Below, piece by piece: positions 12,833 to 24,222 of a stretch of DNA of 64,000 bases. The notes beneath the pieces are model-generated. The model was not told the origin of the DNA and did not search any database. It saw only the letters and a program-made list of their open reading frames with translations. Positions within the stretch are counted from its first letter, which is position 1, and each line of letters opens with the position of its first letter. The translations under genes were made by a program, and so were the position numbers. The DNA is from Pelomyxa schiedti (taxonomy: Eukaryota > Evosea > Pelobiontida > Pelomyxidae), in the NCBI GenBank assembly GCA_020536535.1, contig JAHLWZ010000359.1:1-64000 (forward strand). Reading direction: 5' to 3'.

Positions 12833-13458
12833 TGACAGTTCCCCATCCACATCCACATCCACATCCTCCACCAAAAATGTGCATAATGTAAACAGTCGCA
12901 CCACCCCCTCAACCCACAATCTCCAACTCCGTAGCACTTCTTACCCCACTCTCCAGAGCCTGTTTTAGAGTTTGCCTTTTATAATGGCTCGAATTGTACC
13001 AAAGTGTGGCTCTGTGAAAAGAAATTGCATTTAAAACGAGAAACAGGGTGTGGTCTTGTGAGTGGTGCATGCTGCTTCCACTGCCGCTGAGGTAACATAC
13101 ATGAAAAGGCGCTCCCTACTGCCGCTTTGTGAGGGTAAGATTGGTTTACATCTAAGACATCTCCAGAAGTTACAACTGCACTACCCCAAAATCAATCTGA
13201 CCGATCGTTTCTGAGTGGAAGAACAGATTTTTTTTGCAAAGCAAAGCAGACCAAGTTGGCGTCCTCCTGAGGCACACGGGTCGCTCTCGGGGAGTTGGAA
13301 CATAAAACCAATGAGAATTGATTAGTACGGTGTCACCACGGGGGAACTGTAGGACAGTGGCAGCAGTTGCCTGCGCACATGCCAACTTATGCCAATATAA
13401 ACAGTTGGCATATGCAACGGAGCAAACAAGATTTGCATCTAAGAAACAAAACAGTCAC
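12833..13458. other. Intergenic stretch without recognised gene
   Basis: These 626 bases separate the kinase and legumain genes. They hold a short run of CCACAT units near 12845-12868 and otherwise only short open frames in conflicting phases. Nothing resembling a coding exon or structured RNA was recognised. They probably hold the kinase 3' UTR and the legumain promoter. Confidence 0.5.
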
Positions 13459-15864
13459 ATGTATCACTGGTGGGTTGCGCTGTTGGCGTTGTTTGGCGGT
13501 GTTAGTCTCATACGTGGGGACCATGTATCATTTGGCACTGTTCTGAGAGATCATTTAGCTACCAATCAAGAAAAGAGTGGGGATGTGTGGGCAGTGCTTG
13601 TTGCAGGCTCCGCTGGATGGTCGAATTACCGGTAAGGTTGTTTGGTTCTCTCTTATTTTGATTGTTCCAGACACCAAGCGGACGTCTGCCACGCCTACCA
13701 GATTCTCCGAAAGGTACTACTTCTCTGTTACAGGGTCCTAGTTTGTCTAAACAAGTCTGTAGAATGGCGTCGATGATGATCACATCATTGGTACGAAGTT
13801 TGTGTGGTGAACTTCCTAATACCCATATAGTGATGATGTACGACGACATTGCTGACAACGAAAAGAACGGCCTGTGGAAGGGCACGATAATCAATGTATT
13901 CCACCTTGTTTTTTCCTCTTGTAATTTTGAAACAGGAACCAGGTGGAAGTGATGTGTATGCTGGTGTTCCGAAGGTAAGGCTTTCCCTTTCTTCTTCCCC
14001 TAAGTCAGGCAAAACATTGAAGGATTATGTGGGAAATGATGTTACACCACGTAACTTTATCTCTGTTCTCAAGGGAGAGTCTCATTCCGTGAAAGGGAAG
14101 AAGGTACCCTGTATCTTTTTCCTTTTCTAAGCAGGTTGTTACATTTTTTTTCCCGCAGGTTTTGAAGAGCACTCGCAACGACGACGTTTTTATATACTTT
14201 GCTGATCACGGCGGGAAGTTTTGTATTTGCTTCCCTCATGATGTACTGCATGCTGATACGTTGATATCGGCCTTGAATGTATGTCGGTTTGATTTGAGAC
14301 CAGTAAAAAAAAAATTATCCTCCCAGGAAATGCACGATCAATCGATGTACTCTAAGCTCGTTTTTTACCTGGAAGCATGCGAAGTACTTGCTTGAAGCCC
14401 TTGTTGTATCACTGAGAATTTTCTCTTAGAGTGGAAGCATGTTTGACAATCTTTTACCTCCTAATGTTGATGTTTACGCCCACACGTGCGCTTGCCAGTA
14501 AAAATCATACAGTATCCCACGATTTTGTAGGGCTGCTACGCCTGATGAGCCGAGCTATGCCTGTGCTCATGATAGTAGAGCCATTCTAGGATTCATCATT
14601 AATCTCAAGCAATAAACTTTTAGAGCAGAGGAACACTTACCTAAACGACTGCTGGTCGATTGCATGGATGAACGATGTTGAAGCCCATAACCCAGGTTAT
14701 ATCCCTCCATGCTGTTCTATGTATAATTGACTTCTAGCGGGGGAGACCCTCCAAGAACAATTTCAAGACACAAAAAATACTGTGACGCAGGTTTGTTTTC
14801 CTCGAGGAATTGGTCTCTAATTGGTCCCTAGTCCTGTCCATGCCAGGTTCCTTGAAACGAACCAACTATTCTTCCTCCTGAAGTTTCTTACTCCAAACAT
14901 AGTATGGTGATTTGGCTATAGCAGACGATTTTACTGTGGCAGACTTTATGGCAGGAAAGGGCACCTACCCATCCCAAAAACCGAACCACATTACTTTCAT
15001 GGATATGATAGTTGAGGAACCTTATCTATCTGACACTGAGTGGGATTTTGTCGGCCCCACTCCCTCAGAAGATGGTACACACAATCTCTCATCTTTGCCA
15101 TTCTTTAACTATTCTTAGTGGATGTTATGCTCCTGGTTCACCAGGCAACACAGTCTGGTGATTCCGGAGACCGTAAAAAGCTTCATGAAGAAATGGTTCG
15201 GCGAGCTGCCACGGATAACATAGATGATGCTATCCTTTCCGCCGCAAGATCTTTTGTATGCTTGTTTCTTTCTTCTTTTTTCAACGAAACTTTCGTCTAG
15301 AGTTCCCTAAGCAAATATGAGTCCTGTGGAATACAAAGTTGCTCGAACTTAAGTTGCCCTTGTGTTAGGAAGTGCCATGAAGATCCTCATAATGTATTCA
15401 ACTGTCCTTTTCATAAAACTGACTCTATCAATGAAAGTTGGATCATGCTTGGTGCCGATTGGAATGTTGTGATGAGAAAGCACCGTCTACACTTTGTCAC
15501 ATTGACCAACCCCCGAACCTTGCGTGCACTCACAAACTTATTGTGTGTAGCCCTTTGCTTTTCTGTCTCCTTACCAACGATTATCCAGGATTCTATGGTT
15601 CAAGTTACTACATTTCTTCCTTTTTGATTTTCCTAACCTTTATTTGCGGTGCAGTCATGTGGCCCATTTACAAGCTATACGATCAAGCACACAAAGTCCA
15701 TTGCCACAGTACAAAACAATCCAGCCTTTGAAGAACCCACTAACAAATTAACAGTTGTGCCAATACATGCACCACCACAACGTGCCTTTGGAAGAAGGTG
15801 TGGCAGTCATACAAAGTGTTTGTTCCAAATAACAACCAGAAATAAGAGAAAACTTTCTTTGTAA
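13459..15864 (+). CDS. Legumain (asparaginyl endopeptidase, peptidase C13)
   Basis: The start is the ATG at 13459; the first 20 or so residues (MYHWWVALLALFGGVSL) form a signal peptide. Spliced exons give the legumain core: WAVLVAGSAGWSNYR, HQADVCHAYQILR, IIVMMYDDIADN, GGSDVYAGVPKDYVG, then the catalytic His in YFADHGG and the catalytic Cys in YLEACESGSMF (the latter split by an intron). A C-terminal helical prodomain ends in a CGPFTSYTIKH segment resembling plant vacuolar processing enzymes. The product is a lysosomal/vacuolar cysteine protease that cleaves after Asn. The start and catalytic exons are clear. The joins between about 15300 and 15650 are uncertain, so the prodomain sequence there should be treated as provisional. 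It converges with the macrodomain gene, whose stop lies only about 30 bases away. Confidence 0.9.
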
Positions 15865-15868
15865 TTAC

Positions 15869-15874
15869 AATAAA
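15869..15874 (+). terminator. Poly(A) signal of the legumain gene
   Basis: AATAAA starts five bases after the legumain stop codon, in the short gap shared with the convergent macrodomain gene. Confidence 0.5.
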
Positions 15875-15892
15875 GCACACTACTTTTCCCAC

Positions 15893-17641
15893 TCATGGAT
15901 CTGGGGGGAAGTAAATAGGGAACAACTTCAGATACATGTTGTATTCAGAGTCCTTAAAACATGCAAACACAATGCGCTTGACCTAATGCTACTATTACTA
16001 GTCGAAAAAAAAAAGTGTAGCAAACTCACAATAAATCTGTGTGGAACTGACTCGAGGTAATTCCTAACAACACTCAGGGCTACGTGTGTTGCCGCTTCAA
16101 GTGGATATCCAAAAATTCCCGTGGAGATTCTTTGTGCGTTTTAGTGGTTTGTCTCATTTGCGCTATTTTAAGATTTTTTTTGGAAGGGTTCTTACCCACA
16201 GAAGGCCTGTGAAGTGAGTGGTTAAGGCGGGAAGAACAGTGGTGTGAATGTTACCTACCACTGTTCGTATTTCAAAAAAGTTAATAAAGCTGAGGCACTT
16301 TTCATAGGTGGCGGTAAGAACTTCTGGTTTCTCACCAATCGGCCCAACGGCATGTATTACATCTGTGGACCAGTAAAGGATTAGTATTCTTAGTGCTGGC
16401 TTTCACGTACATGGACAAGGTAGCTCATAACCAAAGGTTCTCTTGGCGTCCCCTTCATCGCAGCCATCAAGCAGCTTACATTCCTCAAATAGTTCAGGCC
16501 CCGCCGCTGTATGTATGGCACCATCGACTAGAAGAAAAAGTCAAAATATATTATGAAGGGATGACAAGCTTAGTACCTCCCCCTCCCCCTAGTAGACTGC
16601 TATTCGCGGCATTTACAATTGCGTCACCAGCAAGGTCCACAACTTGGAGGTTGTTTCAATTAGGTAAGTCTATTTTAAGGCGCAACTGACCACTGCCTTT
16701 GTAAATGCACAACATCTTATTTATCCAACTACTAGGTTTAAATGGCCCCCCAACTCTTCCCTTTGAAAAGTTCGTAAGCTAGTAGAGGTTAGATGTGAAG
16801 TGAGAAGGAAATTCACCTCCTCAGGAGTCCAGGGAATAGGCATTGACCCCTTTTTGAATTTTATTGTCATTTGGTGCCAGGTCTCCAAATCGCACTGGCA
16901 GAAAGTCAAGTGTTTGATGGGAAATCATTTAACAGGGGAAAACCATCTTGACTGGGTCTTTTGGCTTGGGCGGACTGAATGCAAATGCAGAGGCAGTGGG
17001 CATTGAAGTGGGTGTGAGCTGTGACAAAGTCATGTATCGGGGAGCCGAGGAAGTAGTACTCGTTTTAGGAGGAGAATTAGACCGAGAATGGGCCCGTGGA
17101 CCCGAATGAGGTGGTGAGCGTGAGTGTGATCTCGATCTCGACCTCGACCTTGATCTTGAGCTTGAGCTTGACCCTGAATGCGAGTGCGTGTGTGAGTGTG
17201 AGGGTGATGGCGAGGATGACCGGGATCCAGACGGTGAACGAGAATGTGAGTGGTGTGTGTGATGTGTGCGATGGTGGTGGTGGTGGTGGTTACCGTGCTT
17301 AGTTGGGGAATGTGAGTTATGGGACAGCTTGTGGTGAGCGTGTGAGACATTGTCGTGGCCGACAGAACCAACATCAGTAGTCGTCGTAGTTGAAGTTGTG
17401 GTTGCACTAGAAGCAGCAGTACGGCCCTAAAAAAAAAAACAACCAAAAGTGAGAATCGGGTGGTACCTAAAGCGTGTGGACACACGTCTCCAGTGCCGTC
17501 AACATTGCTAGGGGCAGCAGCAGCCGAGACTATCAGCTGATGCCGCGTGGTTTCGGTGGCTGCAGCAGTGGTTGCTAGCGTGTTGTCCTTGTCGAGTGCT
17601 GCTGCGCTACTTGTAGTAGTACTGCAGGCTGCTGACTCCAT
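15893..17641 (-). CDS. RS-domain protein with C-terminal macrodomain
   Basis: The start is the ATG at 17641 ([10 protein letters not shown]). After a Ser/Thr/Ala-rich segment and an intron near 17427-17467 comes a His-rich stretch and then a long run of Arg-Ser and Ser-Arg dipeptides (about 17090-17240), typical of RS domains of splicing-speckle proteins. Downstream exons encode a macrodomain: [12 protein letters not shown] (about 16600-16640), [23 protein letters not shown] (about 16485-16545), VIHAVGP and [12 protein letters not shown] (about 16080-16120). These are the ADP-ribose-binding loops of MacroD/YmdB-type enzymes that remove ADP-ribose from proteins or O-acetyl-ADP-ribose. The RS domain suggests nuclear targeting and SR-kinase regulation, which is inference. 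The linker exons between about 16650 and 16950 are not resolved. Confidence 0.85.
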
Positions 17642-17696
17642 TGCAGCTGCGGCCACACTGCTTGTGGGAGGAAGGCTCGGAGCGTGCAGCTCAGCT

Positions 17697-18000
17697 TTAG
17701 AGAAAAACTTGTAAGATTAAACGCGAGTTGGGGTGGGTACGTTCATCCGGCGAACCTTCACTACCCGACATCTTCCAGGTTTCTCCGAAAATGAGCTCTT
17801 GTGTGTGAGCCAGCACCAAATACTCTACCGCAGATGCTGTACAAAGTTGTAGGCACTGTGGACTAGCACCACTCTTCCATTTGTGCTGCAAACTCACCAA
17901 TGGACTGCACCACAATGCCGTAATGTGGCAGTGCCGCTTCAACCCGGGCAAAAAAAAAGGGGGTACTTTCAAATAGACACCACCACGAAGTCAGAACCTG
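17697..18000 (-). CDS. Possible small histone-fold-like protein (partial model)
   Basis: On the minus strand two segments join across a GT..AG intron of about 61 bases (roughly 17824-17884) to read VEAALPHYGIVVQSIASAVE followed by YLVLAHTQELIFGETWK, then a hydrophilic tail ending at 17697. The helix pattern recalls a histone fold (compare the H2A AAVLEYL segment), but no diagnostic motif is present and I cannot see a convincing start; the model may continue upstream under the 5' region of the Sel1 gene. It would sit between the divergent macrodomain and Sel1 genes, only 55 bases upstream of the former. It may instead be untranslated or promoter sequence. Confidence 0.3.
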
Positions 18001-18272
18001 ACCCAGGACCAAAGTCGCCACTACAAGTCACACTCCTTCCCCGTGATGGCTCCGGAAATTTCACTCCGAGCTTCGTCTTAAAAAACCAGTTTTTTCCCGG
18101 TGCGCCGGATTGTGGGATCTTGCCCTCAACCCCTGGAATGTTCCAAAGTGCCATGCGACTTGTGGGGCAGGGAGAACAATCCATCCCCCTTCGCCACACC
18201 ACTGCCAATGAAACTTGTGCACAAGGAGAGGAACCCAGCCCCAAGTTGGGAACGAACCATAACAAAATAATA

Positions 18273-20233
18273 ATGGATGAGGACAACGATCAAAATGCCG
18301 CGCCACCGACACCTTCATTGCCGCAACAGGCACAGCCGCCGCCTCCCAAAAAAGCTAGGTTGGTGACGTCGCCGCAGCCGCGCGGGGCCGATGACGACGT
18401 GTTGCCACAGCAGTTGCACGCGACCCAGACCGAGCAGCAGCGGCCCCCTTGCGCGCAACAAGCGTCCTCGGCCGCGCCAAGTCGACTGGCCGCCGATTGC
18501 CTCGGCGCTTGGGCTGGCGGCGAAACCAGGAGGGCGTACCTGATGTCTCTGAGGCTCGTTCTTGGTGCCGATTCCGATGGCGATGGTGGTCGTGAGTGCT
18601 CTTCGCCGCAGCAGCTGAGAAGTGATGTGGAGCAGCAGAGGGAGGTGTACCGTAGGCAGTTGCAGCTGCATAATCAACAGACAGACGACAACAGGGAAGG
18701 TGGACCTCGTAGTGATGATGGTAATACTAGTACTACTAGTACAACTACTACTACTACTACTACTACTACAACTGCTACTGCGGCACTTGGGCACATTGTG
18801 TGGTCGTTCTTGATTGCTTCGGACCCCAGGTTGTTGGAGCCTTTGTGGCCGCTGGAGGCTGCTGTTCCAGACCATCTGACAGCCACAACACGTCAGCCAC
18901 TTGTTGCCCAACACTGGATGGTCGACTTCCTGGAATCTGTTGCCATCTCCACGACTGGTGAAGGTGTGTTGACCGCCACTTTTGTGCCTTTGATGACTCA
19001 AACAAACCAAAATCAACATTGGCAGGCTCGGAGGCCACCTCACAAGGAAACGACAAATGTGGAGACCTTCAAAGTCTGGCACACTTCTTGCTTGGAGTGG
19101 CACTTTCGAGGGAGTATGGGCCGTGGCCGTTCACTGACAAACTCAAGAGCGTGGAACACATCAATATTGCGGCTGATCGTGGTGACCAAAGGGCGCAGTA
19201 CTGGAGGTGGAGCCAGCACGGCAACCAAGGGGACGCTTACTTTGACGACCTTCGCAAGTCTGCCTCGCAGGGGTACTGCCCTGCCATTCATGCACTCGGA
19301 CACATGTACAAGGACGTTGACTCACCAGGCGGCGTGCCTTTGAACCGCGCTGAGGGCCTCAGGTTGCTGCAAGTTGGCGCCGAGAAAGGAAGTGCGTGGT
19401 GCCAGTTCGAGTTGGCTGCGGCATTGGCAGCAGTAGATAAGGGGGATGCACTGAGGAGGTTCAAGATTGCCTCTGACCAAGGTTTGTCCATTGCACAGTA
19501 CATTGTGGCGCGCGCTCTTTGCTCCCCTGTGACCAGTTGCTGGATGGAGAGAAATGTCCCGGAGGCACTGCGCCTGTTGAAGCTCTCTGCTGCTCAAGGT
19601 CTCACGGACTCATACACACTGCTTGGCATGATTTTCAAAAATGGAGACGTTGTGGAACGGAACTACAAATCAGCTGTCGAGTATTTACTGAAGGCTGCAA
19701 ATTCAGGTGATGCTGAAGCCCAGTTTGAATTGGCACAGTGCTATTTGGAGGGGAATGGAGTTGAAAAAGAAGATGAGGCAGAGGCGTTCAGGTTGCTGCA
19801 ACAGGCGCTTGAAGGTGGGATGGTTGAGGCACATGTTCAACTTGGAATGATGTACCTGGAAGGCAACACCATTGTGCAACAGGACATCACCAAGGCCAGT
19901 CACCACTTTCAACTTGCCGTTCAGAAGGACTGGAGAAAGTGCACACAGGCTTGCTTTTTCCTCAGCAACTTCATCTTCCGTGGTGTTGCGCCAGGGACCA
20001 CACGTGACGCAATGGACCTTTTGCGCAAGTCAACTGCCTCCATGATGCCAGAAAGCTTCATTGGGCTTGGTGAGGTGCATGAGAACGGGGTTGGTGGGGT
20101 CACAAAGGATGTGAGGGAGGCTGTGAGGTGTTACAGGCTTGCTGTTGCCTCATTGACACCAAATGACTCACTGCGAAAAATGGTCTCAGATAGGCTCAAG
20201 GTGTATCTCAGGAGGAAAGGGAAGAGGCAGTAA
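18273..20233 (+). CDS. Sel1-like repeat protein
   Basis: Exons 18273-18963 and 19026-20233 join across a 62-base intron in phase 1 to give 632 residues. The start is the ATG at 18273 (MDEDNDQNAAPP). The first 250 residues are low complexity, with poly-Pro, poly-Gln and a run of about 12 Thr encoded by an ACT-rich tract at 18720-18776. From about residue 260 to the end, Sel1/TPR-type helical pairs repeat every 35-38 residues (for example AAADRGD, SASQGYCPAIHALG, AANSGDAEAQFELAQCYLEG, ALEGGMVEAHVQLGMMYLEG). Sel1 repeats are protein-interaction scaffolds, often in ubiquitin-ligase or signalling complexes. Nothing identifies the partner. Codon use is GC-rich in the N-terminal part compared with the rest. 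Confidence 0.88.
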
Positions 20234-20401
20234 TATTTGGCCGAGAGCCACACAATTTTCCTTCATTTTCCCCTTCAACCAACCAATTGAGAATAAGAAA
20301 AACCACAACCATTTTTGTTCTGTGTATGCGCATTGGCACAACGAAAATGTTGGCTAGAGCCCATCATCTGCCTGGGTTTCCAACTTGGAAACCCAAAAAA
20401 A

Positions 20402-21751
20402 ATGACCAGCCAACGAATGAACAGCTCACAACAACTGCTAAACGGTGTCCCTCCGCATTTGATGTGTCCCATTTCACTGAGTCTTATGGTTGACCCAGTC
20501 AGGTCTGCTGCCATTATTTGTTGTTGTTTCGTAGTTGTTTTTCCCACTTGCACTTCGTTTCTCTCTTTTTTGTGTGTGTCTTAATAACTGCTGACGCAGT
20601 ACGTCCGACGGGCACACCTACGAACGCGAAGGTCAGCATTACCACTCAAAATCCTGTGTTACTTTTTTTTTTTTTTTGAAATTCTACCAGCTATATCTCG
20701 GTGGCTGGAGAATCACGACACAAGCCCCGTCACTAGCCTCCCACTCTCTTCGAAGAATATTGTTCCGAATTACTCTCTCCGGGATGCAATTGCGGAATGG
20801 AATTCCCGCTCCGAATGCACTGATGGCAGCACACAATTTTCCACCTCCACCACCTCCACTACATCTACATCAATGGCACCTACGTCCTCTGCTCTTTCTC
20901 AAAGTTCTTCTATGACATCTTCTACAAATTCAAATAGTGCTGAAAAAATGGATGTTGCTGTATGCAACCTCCCTCCTTCCGAGGTTGCTCCTGCGGTATG
21001 TCTTTTTCTTGTAGTTGTCTTTCTAGAAAATTAAATTTGAAGTTGGCTTACAGGTGGCTTATATGGTAGCTGAGGCAATGTCTGGGGAGCCTGATGCTAT
21101 ATTTAAGTTTCCAGATGCATCCACAAGATTATCATGTATGACAAGTATTAACTCTTGCATTGCATCTGTGGCGTTAAGTTCTTGGGTATCATTTATTATG
21201 TGTCCATGAGTTCACAACAATTCAGGTAGTTGTTATGAAGACTACTGATGAGGGTAAAATTATTGGAGTCAGTGTGTGGACTCCTCCCGGGCAAGTTCTT
21301 CCTAAATCGGCCTTGTGGGCATCTCCTTTTTCGGTAGTTACATTATGGCACACTTTCTCTAATACCCAGAAAGGTTGGCTTGCTATCTACATATCGAATG
21401 TCAACATGGCGGCAGCACTGCGCATCTGCTCAGAGTACAGCAACCAGTGGGCGAAAACCTTGCTGGTATGAAACCCGTTAACTCAAACTTCACAAATGTG
21501 CACTAAGGACTTTATACTGGTTGGCTGTGCACCCCGGACATCAAAGAAAAGGAGTGGGATCCTTTCTTCTGCAGCAAGGACTGGCTAGAGTCAGGCAATG
21601 TGAACATAACCCAGTTATCTATGCATGCACAGCAAGTACTAATGGAAAGAATTTCCTGACAAAAAGGGGCTTCACAGTTGTTAGTGGAGTTGACTCCCAC
21701 CATACAGCCCCAGGGTACCCCCCTCCTGTCTGGGGACTGTTGTTTGGCTAA
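20402..21751 (+). CDS. U-box domain fused to a GNAT N-acetyltransferase domain
   Basis: The likely start is ATG 20402 (MTSQRMNSS). The first exons give a U-box: PPHLMCPISLSLMVDPV, then after introns TSDGHTYERE, ISRWLENHDTSPVT, LPLSSKNIVPNYSLRDAI. This is the E2-binding fold of U-box ubiquitin ligases. A Ser/Thr-rich linker leads, through an intron with flanking codons in phase, into a GNAT domain: VAYMVAEAMSGEPDAIFKF, GKIIGVSVWTPPG, then the acetyl-CoA motif A in LAVHPGHQRKGVGSFLL and the motif B strand in YACTASTNGKNFLTKRGF. The protein thus combines an E3-type and an acetyl-CoA-binding module; the substrate is unknown. An AATAAA follows at 21778. The individual splice joins around 21000-21230 and 21450-21510 are inferred from reading frame and GNAT similarity. 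Confidence 0.8.
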
Positions 21752-21885
21752 AAATTGTGCATAATCCAATGTAAAAAAATAAAGGCTTTCTTTGTACAAG
21801 GTCTCACAAAAGCAAGTCAAATGCTGCCTGAGGATCCCCATTGCATTTTGTAATGGCACTATGAACTATTTCTAGTGTGTAAACT

Positions 21886-22596
21886 TTAGATGACATTCCA
21901 CTTAGACAAGACAATAGCCTTATTGCCGGAAATTGCTGTGGTGTAATAGTATTGATGCCAAGTAGCTCCCTGATTGTTGATTAATTGAACAGGAAAGTAA
22001 TGCCAGGTCTTATGTAAGAAACAGTTGTACCTCTCCAAGGAGCACAGTTCCGAGAGAAAAATCAGGTCTGGGTCTATAACAGGCCTTGCGGTCCTGACAG
22101 TATCCAGGGCAGCTCTAAATGACATACCATGCTTGAGCATCAAGTATCCAATCACCACAGTGGCACTTCTGCTCAACCCTGACCCACAATGAACAAGCAC
22201 CTTATTTGCAGGATTCTCTCCAATAGCACTGTTCATTTATGGAGGTTATCGTTTGTTTGATGGAGATAATTCACTATCGAATAGGAAAGAGCAAACTGAA
22301 GTGAACAACACATGCACACACTTGGCCATCCACTCTGCAACAGGTCTCATGTGAGGGGCCAGTCTGTCACAGCTGTCATCCAACACCCTGCAATGATACA
22401 CCCTGTCGCCCCCGCCACTGGCACCCGAGCTCCCACGGCGGGCAAGCGCCGCGGCGACTGCTGCCGGCGCGGGGCACGTGTGCACCCGCACAACGTGGGT
22501 GATTCCCAGGGCCCCGAGCTTGTCAGGGCTCTCCCCTACGTTGGCATCTCCGATCAGTACCCCTGGGACAACCAACTGAGCCGTGCCTGTCCACAT
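21886..22596 (-). CDS. Dual-specificity protein phosphatase
   Basis: The start is the ATG at 22596 (MWTGTAQLVVPGVLIGD); upstream in-frame codons lack an ATG. One intron of about 80 bases (roughly 22220-22302) separates the N-terminal exon (GITHVVRVHTC, VLDDSCDRLAPHM with the candidate general-acid Asp) from the exon with the active site HCGSGLSRSATVV, matching HCx5R with Cys nucleophile and P-loop Arg. It continues with the DUSP pattern GYLMLKHGMSFRAALDTVR. Total length is about 210 residues, a compact atypical DUSP. The C-terminal 50 residues do not resemble the family and may contain a further intron. It diverges from the Nudix gene with about 100 bases between start codons. Confidence 0.9.
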
Positions 22597-22697
22597 GTTT
22601 GTACTCTCGACACTGGCAACAAACCCAACAACGGAACGAAAGAAGACTTCTTTTCGTGAACCGTTCACAAAAAAAAAAACCCGGAAAGTTACGTTTG

Positions 22698-23306
22698 ATG
22701 AGTGCAGTGGAGCAGGGGCGAGTGCAGGTGGGCGTTTCGGTGCTGATGTTCCGTGACGTGGGTGGGGAGCGCTGCGTGCTTATGGGAGTCCGACGGTCCA
22801 AGAAAAGTGACGGGACGTGGCAGGTTCCCGGCGGGGGACTAATGTTTGGTGAGACTTTCGAACAATGTGCAGTCAGAGAGACTGTGGAAGGTTTGGTTGA
22901 TGTGACAAGAGGGTTTGTTGTATCCGACACTTGTGCTTACTTTGTTTGCCAATGAAACAGAAACGGGAATGCATGTGGGAAACGTGGAACTTGTGTACGC
23001 CTTCAATGACATTCACTTGGAAGTAAGGAAGCAGTTCATTGACATGTGTATGTGCTTCTGGGTTTCCCTTTGATATCCTAACTCTGGAAGACGTAACTGC
23101 GGATGCGGGAACGGAAGAACCTTCCAATCCGGAACCAACTAAATGTGATGGGTTTGTATTATGTTCCCTTTGTTGGTTCTCGACTGAGATTGTGTCAAAG
23201 GTGGATGTGGATACCTGTGAATAAGATCCCACGCAACACATTCCCATCAATAGTCCAATTCATCAACTCCAAGGCCAACACCTTTGGCATGAGATACATT
23301 GAGTAG
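22698..23306 (+). CDS. Nudix hydrolase
   Basis: The start is the ATG at 22698 (MSAVEQGRVQVGVSVLMF). The Nudix box is completed only after splicing: GGGLMFGETFEQCAVRETVE joins across an intron of about 65 bases to ETGMHVGNV, giving G-x5-E-x7-RE-x2-EE-xG. Further exons carry EEPSNPEPTKCDGW and NKIPRNTFPSIVQFI, typical of the C-terminal helix of MTH-like and NUDT15-like enzymes. It is about 150 residues. The family hydrolyses nucleoside diphosphate derivatives (oxidised nucleotides, ADP-ribose, NADH); this sequence looks most like the NUDT15/ADP-ribose pyrophosphatase type but the substrate cannot be set. It shares a promoter gap with the phosphatase gene. Confidence 0.9.
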
Positions 23307-23489
23307 GGCCAATTACTCCAAAAGCGGCTTTTTCCCTTCACGTACCCTTCTGGGGTATCTTTACCAAATAAAATTGGCTTGGAGCTCTTATTTTCAATAT
23401 ATTCACCTTGGAAAGTTTCCAACAGAAGGGAGAAGAGTTGAGAGTATGTCCCCATTTGAAAGCTATTTGTGCCACGTTGAATCTTCCGC

Positions 23490-24178
23490 TTATCTATTGT
23501 GAGAATCCAAAATAATTGTCACTGGCCCATCGTTTGTTGACTCGACTTCCATGTGCGCTCCAAAAACTCCATCTATTGTTGTTTGAAAACAGCACAATCC
23601 ATTATGAACAGACCTTTTATTAATGCAGGGTTATAGCTGCTGCGCAAGAGTTGCAAAAAGTTATCATAAAACACTCGAGCCTCATCGCCACCCATTGCAA
23701 GGTGAAAATCGGGCTTGTTCCCTGACAACAATTGGAAATGAACGTAAGGTCTGTGACATACCTTTAACAACCGAATACAGTGTGAATTGGCTTACTGATG
23801 TGAATTAGAGGAATAAATGCAAGAGTATTAGTAGTACCGCAAAGGATTTCCAAATTATTTTGCATCACGGATGTATCCCACTTTTTTCCATTGGCTGGAT
23901 TGTTCCACAACCGTAGGTTGAGTATCTTGCGAGCACTTTGCAATATGAACTGCGAAAGAAAAGTGCATTGTCTTACCAATAATCAGCATCGTCTGGTGTA
24001 TCCCCAGTCGTTATCCCTTGTGTCTTTTTCAGCAAGCAACGGTATAAAACCGAGGAACAAAAAGAGAAGAAATGTTCCACCCACCCACAAGACACAGCAG
24101 TCCCCTACCAATATTGCTCACAACGGAGCCTTCAACGGCGACCGAGGCACGCACGACCCTAGTGATCACAACTCGCAT
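23490..24178 (-). CDS. DTD1: D-aminoacyl-tRNA deacylase
   Basis: The start is the ATG at 24178 (MRVVITRVVRASVAVEGSVV). Five or six short exons give the whole family pattern: NIGRGLLCLVG, GDTPDDADY, ARKILNLRLW, the SQFTLY active-site segment (made by joining EILC..V to SQFTLY over an intron), GNKPDFHLAMG, and the Gly-cisPro motif in ESTNDGPVTIILDS near 23500-23530. DTD proofreads D-amino acids and glycine mischarged on tRNAs. About 150 residues, the usual length. The gene is head-to-head with the EF-hand gene, with only 44 bases between the two start codons. Confidence 0.93.
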
Positions 24179-24222
24179 TAGAAGAAAGCCTCAAAGAAAA
24201 GAACAAAAAAAGAACCTTTCGA

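Noticed and set aside
18315-19103. Minus-strand frame of 262 codons
   Set aside because: Antisense of the Gln/Thr/Pro-rich first exon of the Sel1 gene, open only because of codon bias.
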